This document shows, piece after piece, positions 27,385 through 35,634 of a stretch of 64,000 nucleotides of DNA. Source of the stretch: Pseudomonas sp. R84 (GTDB taxonomy: Bacteria; Pseudomonadota; Gammaproteobacteria; Pseudomonadales; Pseudomonadaceae); the NCBI RefSeq assembly GCF_009834515.1, contig NZ_CP019426.1, positions 2,221,501 through 2,285,500 on the forward strand, in the 5' to 3' direction. A program made the position numbers and the translations under genes. How positions within the stretch are numbered: position 1 is the first letter of the stretch; each line of letters begins with the position of its first letter. The notes beneath the pieces were generated by a model that saw nothing but the letters and a program-made list of their open reading frames with translations, was not told the DNA's origin and searched no databases.

Positions 27385-27960
27385 TCAGGCGCCGAGTTTC
27401 TGCTCCAGATGCAAGCGCACCTGCGGCCACTCGTCGTCGATGATGCTGAAGCGCACCGAGTTGCGCTTGCGTCCATCCGGCATGATCCGCTCATGGCGGA
27501 CGATGCCTTCCTGTTGCGCGCCAAGGCGCAGAATCGCGTTGCGCGACTTCTGGTTGGTCTCGTCGGTGGTGAACTGCACGCGCACGCAATCGAGCACTTC
27601 GAAGGCGTGGCGCAGCATCAGGTACTTGGCTTCGGTATTGACGAAGGATTTCTGCCAGCTCGCCGCGATCCAGCTGCTGCCGATTTCCAGCTTGCGATTG
27701 AGCGGGTCAATCTTCCAGAAGCGGGTTGAGCCGATCACTTCCCCGGTGTCTTTCAAGACAATGACAAACGGCAGCACCGTGCCGGCGTCACGGCCGTCGA
27801 GGGCTTTTTTCAGGTAGCTGTCGACGGTGCTTGCTGAAGGCACAACCGTGACGGTGAGGTTCCACAACTCGCCATCGGCGGCAGCCTGGAGCAGGGCGGC
27901 GGCATCTGAATACTGAAGCGGGCGCAAGAGGATGCGCTGACCTTGCAGCGTGGTTGGCAT
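27385..27960 (-). CDS. GNAT acetyltransferase, RimJ/RimL-like
   Basis: 191-residue GNAT protein beginning MPTTLQGQRILLRPLQYSDA, which is the Acetyltransf_3 N-terminal pattern. Later blocks are VIGSTRFWKIDPLNRKLEIG, NTEAKYLMLRHAFE and TNQKSRNAILRLGAQQEGIV, matching the acetyl-CoA binding helices. Such proteins acetylate protein N-termini, antibiotics or polyamines; the substrate is not evident here. The gene converges on the MscS gene with a four-base gap and diverges from the exonuclease gene. Confidence 0.8.
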   Translation of the reverse strand: MPTTLQGQRILLRPLQYSDAAALLQAAADGELWNLTVTVVPSASTVDSYLKKALDGRDAGTVLPFVIVLKDTGEVIGSTRFWKIDPLNRKLEIGSSWIAASWQKSFVNTEAKYLMLRHAFEVLDCVRVQFTTDETNQKSRNAILRLGAQQEGIVRHERIMPDGRKRNSVRFSIIDDEWPQVRLHLEQKLGA

Positions 27961-28089
27961 GGGATTCAGGTCTCGGCGGAACGGGCGAATGACGAGTGTC
28001 TATTACGCCGCAGTGGGTGGATCCGATGCAACCGTGGCGATGTTCACGAGGTCACAATTTTCACAGCCCATGGGCAGGAGCCTCAGCCG

Positions 28090-28884
28090 ATGAAAAACCT
28101 GCGGATCGCCACCTACAACGTCAACGGCCTGCGCGCGCGTCTGCCAAATCTGCTGGATTGGCTCAAGCGCGAACAACCGGACATCGCCTGCCTGCAAGAA
28201 CTCAAATCTGTCGACACGGCATTCCCCGCCGCAGAACTGGAAGCCGCCGGTTATGGCGCGATCTGGCAAGGCCAGGCGTCGTGGAACGGCGTGGCGATTC
28301 TCGCCCGTGATGCGCAACCGCTGGAGAGTCGACGCGGTCTGCCGGGCGATCCGGATGACAAGCACAGCCGTTATCTGGAAGCAGCGGTGCACGGCGTTCT
28401 GGTCGGGTGCCTGTACCTGCCCAACGGCAATCCGCAGCCCGGTCCGAAATTCGATTACAAACTGGCTTGGTTCGAGCGGCTCATCAGCTATGCGAAAGAC
28501 CTGCAAAGCAGCGATCACCCGGTGGTGCTGGCCGGTGATTACAACGTCGTGCCCACTGATATGGACATCTACAACACCCGCTCCTGGCTCAAGGATGCGC
28601 TGCTGCAACCGCAGAGTCGCGAGTGCTACCAGCGCCTGCTCGATCAAGGCTGGACCGATTCGCTGCGGCATCTGTACCCCGAGGATCGCCTCTATACGTT
28701 TTGGGACTACTTTCGCCAGCACTGGCAAACCAACTCCGGACTGCGCATCGATCATCTGCTGCTCAACCCGGCGCTGAGTCCCTATTTGCACGAGGCCGGG
28801 GTCGACGCCTGGGTGCGCAACGAGCCGCATGCCAGCGACCATGCGCCGACGTGGATTCGTATCGGTTCACGCAAGAAACGCTAG
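28090..28884 (+). CDS. xthA: Exodeoxyribonuclease III family protein
   Basis: 264-residue Mg-dependent endonuclease/exonuclease/phosphatase-fold enzyme of the ExoIII/AP-endonuclease type, acting in base excision repair. Active-site blocks are ATYNVNGLRAR (Asn), CLQELKS (Glu), YLPNG, LAGDYNVVPTDMDI (Asp/Asn), TFWDYF and the final SDHAP (Asp-His). ATG 28090 follows GGGCAGGAG. Pseudomonads carry several ExoIII paralogs, so xthA is used as a family name. It stands alone on the plus strand, divergent from the GNAT gene. Confidence 0.88.
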   Translation: MKNLRIATYNVNGLRARLPNLLDWLKREQPDIACLQELKSVDTAFPAAELEAAGYGAIWQGQASWNGVAILARDAQPLESRRGLPGDPDDKHSRYLEAAVHGVLVGCLYLPNGNPQPGPKFDYKLAWFERLISYAKDLQSSDHPVVLAGDYNVVPTDMDIYNTRSWLKDALLQPQSRECYQRLLDQGWTDSLRHLYPEDRLYTFWDYFRQHWQTNSGLRIDHLLLNPALSPYLHEAGVDAWVRNEPHASDHAPTWIRIGSRKKR

Positions 28885-28985
28885 CGGGCGATTGGCGAAA
28901 TCAATTGTCGAAAACAGTGCCCGATCCCGTATACATGGCGACCATCAACGCAGTGACCTGCGGCCCCATGCATAAGGATCGAGCA

Positions 28986-29828
28986 ATGAGTGAGCCACGC
29001 CTGACGAATCTGAAGCTGTACCTGCAACGTTTGGGCTTCGACACACCGCCCGCGCCGGCGCTGGACAGCCTGCGGCAGTTGCAACTGCGCCATACCGGCG
29101 TCTTCCCTTTCGAGAATCTGGCGACGATAACCGGTGCACCGGTGCTGATTGATCTGCCGTCCATTGAAGAAAAAGTCTTGCTCGGTGGGCGCGGTGGGTA
29201 CTGCTATGAACTGAATAACCTGTTCTTTGCCCTGTTGCTGGAGCTGGGCTTCGATACACGGGCCATCAGCGGGCGCGTGGTGATGAATCAGCCGGAAGGC
29301 AGCTGGACGGCGCGCACGCACCGCTTGAGTCTGGTGACCATCGACGATGTGCGCTACATCACCGATGTCGGTTTTGGTGGCATGGTGCCGACTGCACCGC
29401 TGCTGCTCGACACCGAAGCGGAGCAACCAACGCCACACGAACCTTATCGCATTGAAAAACAGGCCGACGGCTACATGCTGCGTGCCAACGTGGCGGGGGA
29501 ATGGCGGCCGATGTACCTGTTCGATCTGCAACGCCAGGAAGACATCGATTACACCGTCGGCAATTGGTATGTCTCGACTCACCCTGAGTCACCGTTCAGC
29601 CAGCGTCTGATGGTGGCGCGCACCGGGGAGGGCTGGCGCAAGACGCTGAATAACGGCAGTTTCGCTGTTCACCGCATGGGCGCCGAGAGCGAGCGGCGTG
29701 AGGTCGCGGACGTCGAGGATCTACTCGATCTGCTTGAGGTTGAGTTCGGGATGCGTGTCGCGCGCCCAGAGTTGTTAAGGCCGGTGCTCGGACACCTTAT
29801 CCAGCCTGGTCAGGGATCCTCAGCGTAA
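28986..29828 (+). CDS. Arylamine N-acetyltransferase
   Basis: 280-residue cytosolic NAT that transfers acetyl from acetyl-CoA to arylamines, hydrazines or hydroxyarylamines. The catalytic triad is visible: Cys73 in GGRGGYCYELNN, His in RTHRLSLV, and Asp in YITDVGFGG. FPFENL near residue 40 is the conserved N-terminal motif. Length matches the family. ATG 28986 follows AAGGATCGAGCA. The 3' end overlaps the convergent immunity-like gene by 19 bases. Confidence 0.92.
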   Translation: MSEPRLTNLKLYLQRLGFDTPPAPALDSLRQLQLRHTGVFPFENLATITGAPVLIDLPSIEEKVLLGGRGGYCYELNNLFFALLLELGFDTRAISGRVVMNQPEGSWTARTHRLSLVTIDDVRYITDVGFGGMVPTAPLLLDTEAEQPTPHEPYRIEKQADGYMLRANVAGEWRPMYLFDLQRQEDIDYTVGNWYVSTHPESPFSQRLMVARTGEGWRKTLNNGSFAVHRMGAESERREVADVEDLLDLLEVEFGMRVARPELLRPVLGHLIQPGQGSSA

Positions 29829-30235
29829 GCATCGACCTGGATCGTGAAGCGATTGATCTTCGCCCACGACTCCCGTTGCCTGACCTCTGTTTCCTCTGAG
29901 CCAATGCTGATCAGGTAGTTGATGCCTGTTGCTGGATCTCTGAATCCATTTTGGGTCGAGTCCCAGACACAACAGGCGCGCGTGATCGGCGAAATCCCGA
30001 AGTGCTGTTCAAGGTACTGTTCGGCTTTCGAAGCATTGGCCCCGGATACTTCATAGCTGGCGGAAAATGGCTGGCCCATGCGATCAAGCGCCTGTGTGCA
30101 GCCTTTGAATTCAACAAACGATGGCTTGTCTGCGAGCTTCGACAGAAAGTCATCACAGCCAAAGTCGGCACTGGCGCTGTTGGCAATGACCAGCAACAGC
30201 GCGGGTATCAATCGGATAAGTAGCAACCGTTTCAA
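29810..30235 (-). CDS. Secreted DUF4952-like protein, probable immunity to the adjacent effector
   Basis: 141-residue protein with a clear signal peptide (about residues 1-23, ending ANSASA) and a Cys-rich mature part (FGCDDFL, FKGCTQAL, ITRACCVWDS). The pattern agrees with my memory of the DUF4952 family. It starts at TTG, immediately after the TAA of the effector gene, with GGTGGAG seven bases before, so translation is coupled. A periplasmic protein directly downstream of a peptidoglycan-targeting effector fits an immunity role. That role is inferred from context only. Confidence 0.7.
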   Translation of the reverse strand: MKRLLLIRLIPALLLVIANSASADFGCDDFLSKLADKPSFVEFKGCTQALDRMGQPFSASYEVSGANASKAEQYLEQHFGISPITRACCVWDSTQNGFRDPATGINYLISIGSEETEVRQRESWAKINRFTIQVDAYAEDP

Positions 30236-30985
30236 TTATTTCTCCACCAGCAATTCACCGACATATTTCCCGCCTTCACCTTTGACTCGCCGGCAGATCA
30301 GGTAGTCGTAAACATCGTTCCATTTGATCAGCTCATAAAAGGTTACACAGCCGTCGGACAAATGGCCGACGTGGATGTAACGACTGCTGTTGCCTTTTGT
30401 GCCTTGCAGTTCAATGGGAAACCAGACGTCGGTGCAATGCAGATTACCTTGTGCCTTGTAGCCACCTGTGGAGATATTTCCGTGGGAGCGGTCGGGTGCC
30501 ATGATCCGGTGGCGTCCGGGAGGAATCGGGGTAAATTCGCCGCCCCACTGGCTGTTCAGCGTCACCTTCGCCGTTTTTCCATTGAAGCTGACCTGTGCCC
30601 ATTGCTGCAGGAGTTTGCCTTTGAACTCCGAGACCGCATGAGCCGGTGCACCGGTGTACTTGACCTTGACGGTGGCCGGCGCCGTTGGCGGGGTATCCAT
30701 CAGGTACTTCAAGGCATTTTCGGTTTTCAGGCTGGCCGTCTGCCCGACGAACTCAGAATTGCCGTCGGCGATGCGGAAGTAGGTCCGACCACCGGATTCC
30801 TTGGTGAAGGTCACTTTGGTGTATTCGCAGAGGGCGACAAGTGTGCCCTTAGGCTCGAGTTTGACACTCAGCCAACCGTTTTCGTCAGCCCGTTTGGTGT
30901 ATTTGGTGACAACGACCGCCGGATGCGTACTACCACCCTGTCGGTTCGAGGGAGCCTGGTTATTGTTGAGGATTGCCTGCGCCAT
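30236..30985 (-). CDS. L,D-transpeptidase-fold (Tlde1-like) putative type VI effector
   Basis: 249-residue protein without a signal peptide. The N-terminal 85 residues form an SH3-like beta pattern (GWLSVKLEPKGTLVALCEYT). The C-terminal domain has the YkuD signature: FTPIPPGRHRIMAPD (the usual TP-x-G-x-Y/F-x-I strand), then HVGHLSDGCVTF with His205, His208, Ser210 and catalytic Cys213. Tlde1-type effectors use this fold to cut or exchange peptidoglycan stems after delivery to the periplasm. It lies between a PAAR gene (49 bases upstream) and a signal-peptide protein. ATG 30985 follows GGAGCTG. Confidence 0.75.
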   Translation of the reverse strand: MAQAILNNNQAPSNRQGGSTHPAVVVTKYTKRADENGWLSVKLEPKGTLVALCEYTKVTFTKESGGRTYFRIADGNSEFVGQTASLKTENALKYLMDTPPTAPATVKVKYTGAPAHAVSEFKGKLLQQWAQVSFNGKTAKVTLNSQWGGEFTPIPPGRHRIMAPDRSHGNISTGGYKAQGNLHCTDVWFPIELQGTKGNSSRYIHVGHLSDGCVTFYELIKWNDVYDYLICRRVKGEGGKYVGELLVEK

Positions 30986-31034
30986 GCTGGTTACAGCTCC
31001 TTTCAGGTGAATTCAGCCGCTGGTTTTTTTCTAC

Positions 31035-31529
31035 TCAGGCTAGGTCGTCAGGCTCCAGATGCAGCATTTCGCTCGCGCGGGTCGACACTCTTTGAGTCAG
31101 TCCGCGCTCATTGGTGACACCGCGGATTACCTTGCCCGACGCGGTGGTGATCTTGTAAGCGAAGTCGGGTACGGGCTCGCCATCGGCGTCCAGCAACGTG
31201 AACTGTTCGTCGAAACCCAAGTTGATCGGCGGAACGGGGCTGATCGCTGCGCCACCGCCGCTCTGGCCAATGATGACGGTGCCGGAACCGCCGACGATAA
31301 CGTCGCCGTGGCTGCCCAGGCTGCCTTGCGTGGCGGCGTTTTTACCATTGATGAAAACGGTCGCGGAAATGTTGCCGCTGATGGAGCTGCCGCAAGAGGC
31401 GGGGTCGCCGAGGCGCGCGGCTGGCAAACCATCGAAGAATACGTCGGGGGAGCCGGCAACTATTTTCTGTGCCGCATGGGCAGGGCATGTTGTGGCATCT
31501 GTTGCGCGTGCAGCGGGCTTTCCACTCAT
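31035..31529 (-). CDS. PAAR-domain protein with C-terminal Ig/transthyretin-like extension
   Basis: 164-residue PAAR protein, the cone that sharpens the VgrG spike of type VI secretion. The N-terminus (MSGKPAARATDATTCPAHA) and the repeats FFDGLPAARLGDPASCG, FINGKNAATQGSLGSHGD and IVGGSGTVIIG are the classical PAAR pattern. The last 55 residues (FTLLDADGEPVPDFAYKI onward) form a beta-rich extension likely to dock cargo. ATG 31529 follows AAAAGGA at a spacing of six. No vgrG, hcp or other secretion gene lies in the window, so this is an orphan cassette. Confidence 0.88.
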   Translation of the reverse strand: MSGKPAARATDATTCPAHAAQKIVAGSPDVFFDGLPAARLGDPASCGSSISGNISATVFINGKNAATQGSLGSHGDVIVGGSGTVIIGQSGGGAAISPVPPINLGFDEQFTLLDADGEPVPDFAYKITTASGKVIRGVTNERGLTQRVSTRASEMLHLEPDDLA

Positions 31530-31659
31530 GGTGATGTCCTTTTCTTGCCCGGCAGCGGGCATCCATTAATCCGTACGGCGTGGTGCTTGATCCTGCCACG
31601 TGATAGGGGAGCACTCAAGTGGTCAGGCCGTTTGAGTGATGAGTAACCCTCCGCTGTTT

Positions 31660-31673
31660 TTTTGTATACAAAA
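31660..31673. promoter_or_regulatory. Palindromic operator TTTTGTATACAAAA before the purine permease
   Basis: A perfect 14-base palindrome 66 bases upstream of the permease ATG. TGTATACA cores of this kind are bound by GntR-type regulators. The regulator is not in the window, so its identity is inference. Confidence 0.5.
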
Positions 31674-31739
31674 CCATGGACACTTGTCGCGAGTTTTGAA
31701 TACAGTGTGCGCATAACAAAAACCAGGGAACCCCCCACC

Positions 31740-33263
31740 ATGAAAACGCCCCATGTTTCACACCAACGGCCCGAGGACGAAAATCTCGGGGTCGGCGCGA
31801 ATATGGCTTACGGCCTGCAACATGTTCTGACCATGTACGGCGGTATCGTTGCGGTGCCACTGATCATCGGCCAGGCGGCCGGCCTGTCGCCGGCGGACAT
31901 TGGTTTGCTGATTGCTGCTTCATTGTTTGCTGGGGGGCTGGCGACACTGCTGCAAACCCTGGGTCTGCCGTTTTTTGGCTGTCAGTTGCCGCTGGTACAG
32001 GGCGTGTCGTTCTCCGGCGTGGCGACCATGGTCGCGATCGTCAGCAGTGGCGGGGAGGGCGGCTTTCAGTCGGTGCTGGGCGCAGTGATTGCGGCGTCCT
32101 TGATAGGCTTATTGATCACACCGGTGTTCTCGCGCATCACCAAGTTCTTCCCGCCCTTGGTTACCGGAATCGTGATCACCACCATCGGCTTGACGCTGAT
32201 GCCGGTGGCCGCACGCTGGGCCATGGGCGGTAACAGCCATGCGCCGGACTTCGGCAGCATGCAGAACATCGGTCTGGCGGCGGTCACGCTGGTATTGGTG
32301 CTGCTGCTGAGCAAGGTCGGCAGCTCGACCATCTCGCGTCTGTCAATCCTGTTGGCCATGGTGATCGGTACGGTGCTGGCGGTGTTCCTCGGCATGGCGG
32401 ATTTCTCCAGTGTCACCACGGGGCCGATGTTCGGCTTCCCGACGCCGTTCCACTTCGGCATGCCGACCTTCCACTTCGCCGCGATCCTGTCGATGTGCAT
32501 CGTGGTCATGGTGACGCTGGTGGAAACTTCGGCGGACATTCTGGCGGTCGGTGAAATCATCGGCACCAAGGTCGATTCCAAACGTCTGGGCAATGGACTG
32601 CGGGCGGACATGCTGTCGAGCATGTTTGCGCCGATCTTCGGTTCGTTCACCCAGAGTGCGTTCGCCCAGAACGTCGGGCTGGTGGCGGTCACCGGGATCA
32701 AGAGCCGTTACGTGGTGGCCACAGGCGGTATCTTCCTGGTCATCCTCGGCCTGCTGCCATTCATGGGTCGGGTCATTGCGGCAGTGCCGACTTCGGTACT
32801 CGGTGGTGCCGGTATCGTGCTGTTCGGCACCGTGGCAGCGAGCGGCATCCGTACCTTGTCCAAGGTTGATTATCGCAACAACGTCAACCTGATCATTGTC
32901 GCCACCTCGATCGGTTTCGGCATGATCCCGATTGCTGCGCCGAACTTCTACGATCACTTCCCAAGCTGGTTCGCGACCATTTTCCACTCGGGCATCAGCT
33001 CGTCGGCGATCATGGCGATCCTGCTCAACCTGGCCTTCAACCACTTCACCGCCGGTAACTCGGATCAGCAATCGGTGTTTGCCGCAGCCGAAGAGCGGAC
33101 GTTGCGTTATCGCGATCTGGCAGCGCTGCGTGAAGGCGATTACTTCAGCGACGGCAAGTTGCACGACTGCGATGGCAAGGAAGTGCCAGTCATCGAGCCT
33201 GATGATCACGATCATGGGCACGGTGCGCCGAAGGTGCAGGTGAAAAGCAGCGAGCATGTCTGA
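31740..33263 (+). CDS. NCS2-family xanthine/uracil (purine) permease
   Basis: 507-residue inner-membrane nucleobase:cation symporter with about 12-14 helices. Family blocks are GLQHVLTMYGGIVAVPLIIG, TLVETSADILAVGEIIG and the substrate motif AFAQNVGLVAVTGIKSR, closer to xanthine/uric acid carriers than to uracil carriers. The last 60 residues form a hydrophilic His/Asp-rich tail (EPDDHDHGHG). ATG 31740 follows AGGGAACC. A palindromic operator (31660) and a strong terminator (33283) bracket it as a single-gene unit. Confidence 0.85.
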   Translation: MKTPHVSHQRPEDENLGVGANMAYGLQHVLTMYGGIVAVPLIIGQAAGLSPADIGLLIAASLFAGGLATLLQTLGLPFFGCQLPLVQGVSFSGVATMVAIVSSGGEGGFQSVLGAVIAASLIGLLITPVFSRITKFFPPLVTGIVITTIGLTLMPVAARWAMGGNSHAPDFGSMQNIGLAAVTLVLVLLLSKVGSSTISRLSILLAMVIGTVLAVFLGMADFSSVTTGPMFGFPTPFHFGMPTFHFAAILSMCIVVMVTLVETSADILAVGEIIGTKVDSKRLGNGLRADMLSSMFAPIFGSFTQSAFAQNVGLVAVTGIKSRYVVATGGIFLVILGLLPFMGRVIAAVPTSVLGGAGIVLFGTVAASGIRTLSKVDYRNNVNLIIVATSIGFGMIPIAAPNFYDHFPSWFATIFHSGISSSAIMAILLNLAFNHFTAGNSDQQSVFAAAEERTLRYRDLAALREGDYFSDGKLHDCDGKEVPVIEPDDHDHGHGAPKVQVKSSEHV

Positions 33264-33282
33264 CCGCTGTGGCTGAATAGAA

Positions 33283-33315
33283 AAGGGTCGATCTGTTAAC
33301 CACAGATCGGCCCTT
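33283..33315 (+). terminator. Terminator of the purine permease gene
   Basis: Fourteen-base inverted repeat (AAGGGTCGATCTGT and its near complement, one G-T pair) around a five-base loop, followed by a T-rich run. Confidence 0.8.
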
Positions 33316-33330
33316 CTTCATTTCAAGATC

Positions 33331-33429
33331 AAAAGATCGCAGCCTTCGGCAGCTCCTACACAGATCTCATACTTTGCCGATTCTGCGGATGAACGCTGAA
33401 CCTGTAGCTGCCGAAGGCTGCGATCTTTT
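33331..33429. repeat. REPIN type A, degraded right arm
   Basis: Left arm AAAAGATCGCAGCCTTCGGC is intact. The right arm at about 33403 misses a few bases (TGTAGCTGCCGAAGG instead of TGTAGGAGCTGCCGAAGG). Confidence 0.85.
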
Positions 33430-33448
33430 GAGCTTTTCGAGCGCCCAC

Positions 33449-33483
33449 AAAAAAGCCCCTGAATCTCTCGATTCAGGGGCTTT
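33449..33483 (-). terminator. Terminator of tRNA-Asn
   Basis: Inverted repeat AAAGCCCCTGAAT with its complement around a six-base loop. On the minus strand it ends in a run of six T, directly after the tRNA-Asn gene. Confidence 0.85.
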
Positions 33484-33489
33484 GCTATT

Positions 33490-33565
33490 TGGCTCCACAA
33501 CCTGGACTCGAACCAGGGACCCAATGATTAACAGTCATTTGCTCTACCAACTGAGCTATTGCGGA
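33490..33565 (-). tRNA. tRNA-Asn (anticodon GTT)
   Basis: 76-base tRNA on the minus strand, starting TCCGCAATAGCTCAGTTGG and ending in an encoded CCA. The anticodon loop CTGTTAA gives GTT. D-arm AGCTCAGTTGGTAGAGC and T-arm GGTTCGAGTCC are intact. Confidence 0.97.
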
Positions 33566-33575
33566 ATTGGTGCGT

Positions 33576-33603
33576 ATGTTACTGATTCAAAAAGAGAAGT
33601 CAA
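33576..33603 (-). promoter_or_regulatory. Sigma-70 promoter of tRNA-Asn
   Basis: Minus strand shows TTGACT, a 16-base spacer, then TAACAT, ending 10 bases before the tRNA. Confidence 0.55.
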
Positions 33604-33785
33604 GCGCCGGTTGCAAAAACGAGTGAATTCTCGGGACGGACGGTGGTTTGTCAGCGATTGGCGGTTACCAGAACCGTAGCAGAGGTCTACCATGGCCGCC
33701 CGGAAGTGGTCACACGCGCTGCCGGCCATTCGCCGAAAAAGGTCCGCGTCATGAACCATTTGTCCCGCAACAACGAGGTGTTCGC

Positions 33786-34016
33786 ATGAGCATCGCGCAA
33801 ATCAGCCTGCCTAAAGGCGTCGGTCCACACGCCGAAAAACTCTTCGACGCAATCACTCAGGCTGGCACCGCTGAAGAATTGAACCGCGCCGGCGGCAAGG
33901 CTGAAGGTTTTGTCCTCGGCCTGGAAAGCACCAAGGCGATCAAAAGCCAGATCGCCGAATCGCTGTATGTCGCTTATGACGATGCCGCCACTCAGCGCGC
34001 GAGCGAACTGGCTTAA
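33786..34016 (+). CDS. Small conserved-looking hypothetical protein (76 aa)
   Basis: Not recognised by function. The 76-residue product begins MSIAQISLPKGVGPHAEKLF and is soluble and helix-rich, with balanced charge and no membrane segment or known motif. ATG 33786 has GAGG about eight bases upstream. Codon use is like that of neighbouring genes, and the frame is clean, which supports coding. Its stop overlaps the stop of the convergent 66-residue membrane protein gene. Confidence 0.65.
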   Translation: MSIAQISLPKGVGPHAEKLFDAITQAGTAEELNRAGGKAEGFVLGLESTKAIKSQIAESLYVAYDDAATQRASELA

Positions 34017-34213
34017 CTGCCGAAGGTAATGGTGCCCAGCATCAGTTTGGCGTAAGCCGCTGTGGCTGCCAGTTGCACCAGCCACAGGACCAGGCCACCC
34101 AGGAACACCCCGGCGGCGACTTGCAGCACCAGGCTTTTTTCGCGTTTGGCCGAGGCGCGAGGGATGAAATCATCCAGATCGTCACGGTCGGCGCGCAGGT
34201 TGTCGTTTTTCAT
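34013..34213 (-). CDS. Small single-pass membrane protein (66 aa)
   Basis: 66-residue hypothetical protein: an acidic and basic head (MKNDNLRADRDDLDDFIPRA), then one hydrophobic helix (LVLQVAAGVFLGGLVLWLVQ) and a short tail. ATG 34213 is chosen because the longer frame upstream translates a REPIN. Its TAA overlaps that of the convergent 76-residue gene by two bases. Function unknown. Confidence 0.65.
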   Translation of the reverse strand: MKNDNLRADRDDLDDFIPRASAKREKSLVLQVAAGVFLGGLVLWLVQLAATAAYAKLMLGTITFGS

Positions 34214-34251
34214 ATGGGGTCTCTTCAGAAATCTCGGGTGTACACAAAACC

Positions 34252-34340
34252 TGTAGGCCTTCGCCTGCTCGCGATAGCGTCGTGTCAGCCGAAGATTCAT
34301 TACCTGACACGCCGCTATCGCGAGCAGGCTCACTCCTACA
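34252..34340. repeat. REPIN type B2, degraded left arm
   Basis: Right arm CTATCGCGAGCAGGCTCACT is intact. The left arm reads TGTAGGCCTTCGCCTGCTCG, diverging from the usual TGTAGGAGTGAGCCTGCTCG. The inner CGTGTCAG/CTGACACG pair extends the hairpin. Confidence 0.85.
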
Positions 34341-34390
34341 GTTTGATTTGTGTGCAGTCTAGAGGGTATGGGGCGTTATTCGTGACAATA

Positions 34391-34422
34391 AAAAACGGGA
34401 AGCCCCAAGGCTTCCCGTTTTT
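34391..34422 (-). terminator. Terminator of the aminotransferase gene
   Basis: AAAACGGGAAGCC paired with its complement around CCAA, with T runs on both sides. It lies 16 bases after the minus-strand stop at 34438. Confidence 0.85.
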
Positions 34423-34437
34423 CATCACGCGGCGAAA

Positions 34438-35634
34438 TCAGATGACCTGAACAATCGCATCCGTTACAGCCTTGATGTTGCTCTGGTTCAGCGCCGCCAC
34501 GCAGATGCGGCCGGTGTCCAGGGCGTAGATGCCGAACTCGTTACGCAGGCGATGCACTTGCTCAGTGGTCAGGCCGGAGTAGGAGAACATGCCGCGTTGA
34601 CGACCAACGAAGCTGAAATCGCGGCCCGGTGCTTTCTCGGTCAGCAGGGCAACCATCTGCTCGCGCATGCCGCGAATGCGCAGGCGCATTTCGGCCAGCT
34701 CGGCTTCCCACTGCGCGCGCAGTTCCGGGCTGTTCAGTACAGCAGCGACGATGCTTGCACCGTGGGTCGGCGGGTTGGAGTAGTTGGTGCGGATCACGCG
34801 TTTGACTTGCGACAGCACGCGCGCGCTTTCTTCTTTCGATTCGCTGATGATCGACAAGGCGCCAACGCGCTCGCCGTACAGCGAGAACGACTTGGAGAAC
34901 GAGCTCGAGACGAAGAAGGTCAGGCCGGATTCAGCGAACAGACGCACGGCAGCGGCGTCTTCGTCGATACCGTCGCCAAAACCCTGATAAGCCATGTCGA
35001 GGAACGGCACGTGACCTTTGGTCTTGACCACTTCCAGTACGTTGTTCCAGTCCGCCGGGGTCAGGTCGACGCCGGTCGGGTTGTGGCAGCACGCGTGGAG
35101 GATAACGATCGAGCCGTTCGGCAGGGCGTTGAGGTCTTCGAGCATGCCGGCACGGTTAACGTCGTGGGTGGCGGCGTCGTAGTAACGGTAATTCTGCACC
35201 GGGAAACCGGCGGTTTCGAACAGCGCGCGGTGGTTTTCCCAGCTTGGGTCGCTGATCGCCACAACGGCGTTCGGCAGCAGTTGCTTGAGGAAGTCGGCAC
35301 CGATTTTCAGTGCGCCGGTCCCGCCGACAGCCTGAGTGGTGATGACGCGACAGGCGCTGATCAGCGGCGAGTCGTTACCGAACAGCAGCTTTTGTACGGC
35401 CTGGTCGTAGGCAGCGATGCCATCGATCGGCAGGTAACCGCGCGAAGCGTGTTGAGCGACGCGAATCGTCTCGGCTTCGATCACGGCGCGCAGAAGTGGA
35501 ATTCGCCCCTCTTCGTTGCAGTAAACACCCACGCCCAGGTTGACCTTGGTGGTCCGGGTATCGGCGTTGAATGCTTCGTTGAGGCCCAGGATTGGATCGC
35601 GGGGTGCCATTTCGACAGCGGAGAACAGGCTCAT
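34438..35634 (-). CDS. Aromatic/aspartate aminotransferase (TyrB/AspC family)
   Basis: 398-residue PLP-dependent class I aminotransferase of subgroup Ia, cytosolic, transferring amino groups between aromatic or acidic amino acids and 2-oxoglutarate. Family blocks are MAPRDPILGLNEAF, KVNLGVGVY, ILHACCHNPTGVDLTPADW, FLDMAYQGFGDG, the PLP-lysine region SSSFSKSFSLYGERVG, and the C-terminal GRICVAALN. ATG 35634. It is divergent from uvrB, as in other pseudomonads. Whether aspartate or tyrosine is preferred cannot be told from sequence alone. Confidence 0.9.
   Translation of the reverse strand: MSLFSAVEMAPRDPILGLNEAFNADTRTTKVNLGVGVYCNEEGRIPLLRAVIEAETIRVAQHASRGYLPIDGIAAYDQAVQKLLFGNDSPLISACRVITTQAVGGTGALKIGADFLKQLLPNAVVAISDPSWENHRALFETAGFPVQNYRYYDAATHDVNRAGMLEDLNALPNGSIVILHACCHNPTGVDLTPADWNNVLEVVKTKGHVPFLDMAYQGFGDGIDEDAAAVRLFAESGLTFFVSSSFSKSFSLYGERVGALSIISESKEESARVLSQVKRVIRTNYSNPPTHGASIVAAVLNSPELRAQWEAELAEMRLRIRGMREQMVALLTEKAPGRDFSFVGRQRGMFSYSGLTTEQVHRLRNEFGIYALDTGRICVAALNQSNIKAVTDAIVQVI

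Noticed and set aside
25881-27524. 547-codon open frame antisense to the MscS gene
   Set aside because: Opposes a gene with clear domains and runs into the GNAT gene; composition is typical of antisense frames.
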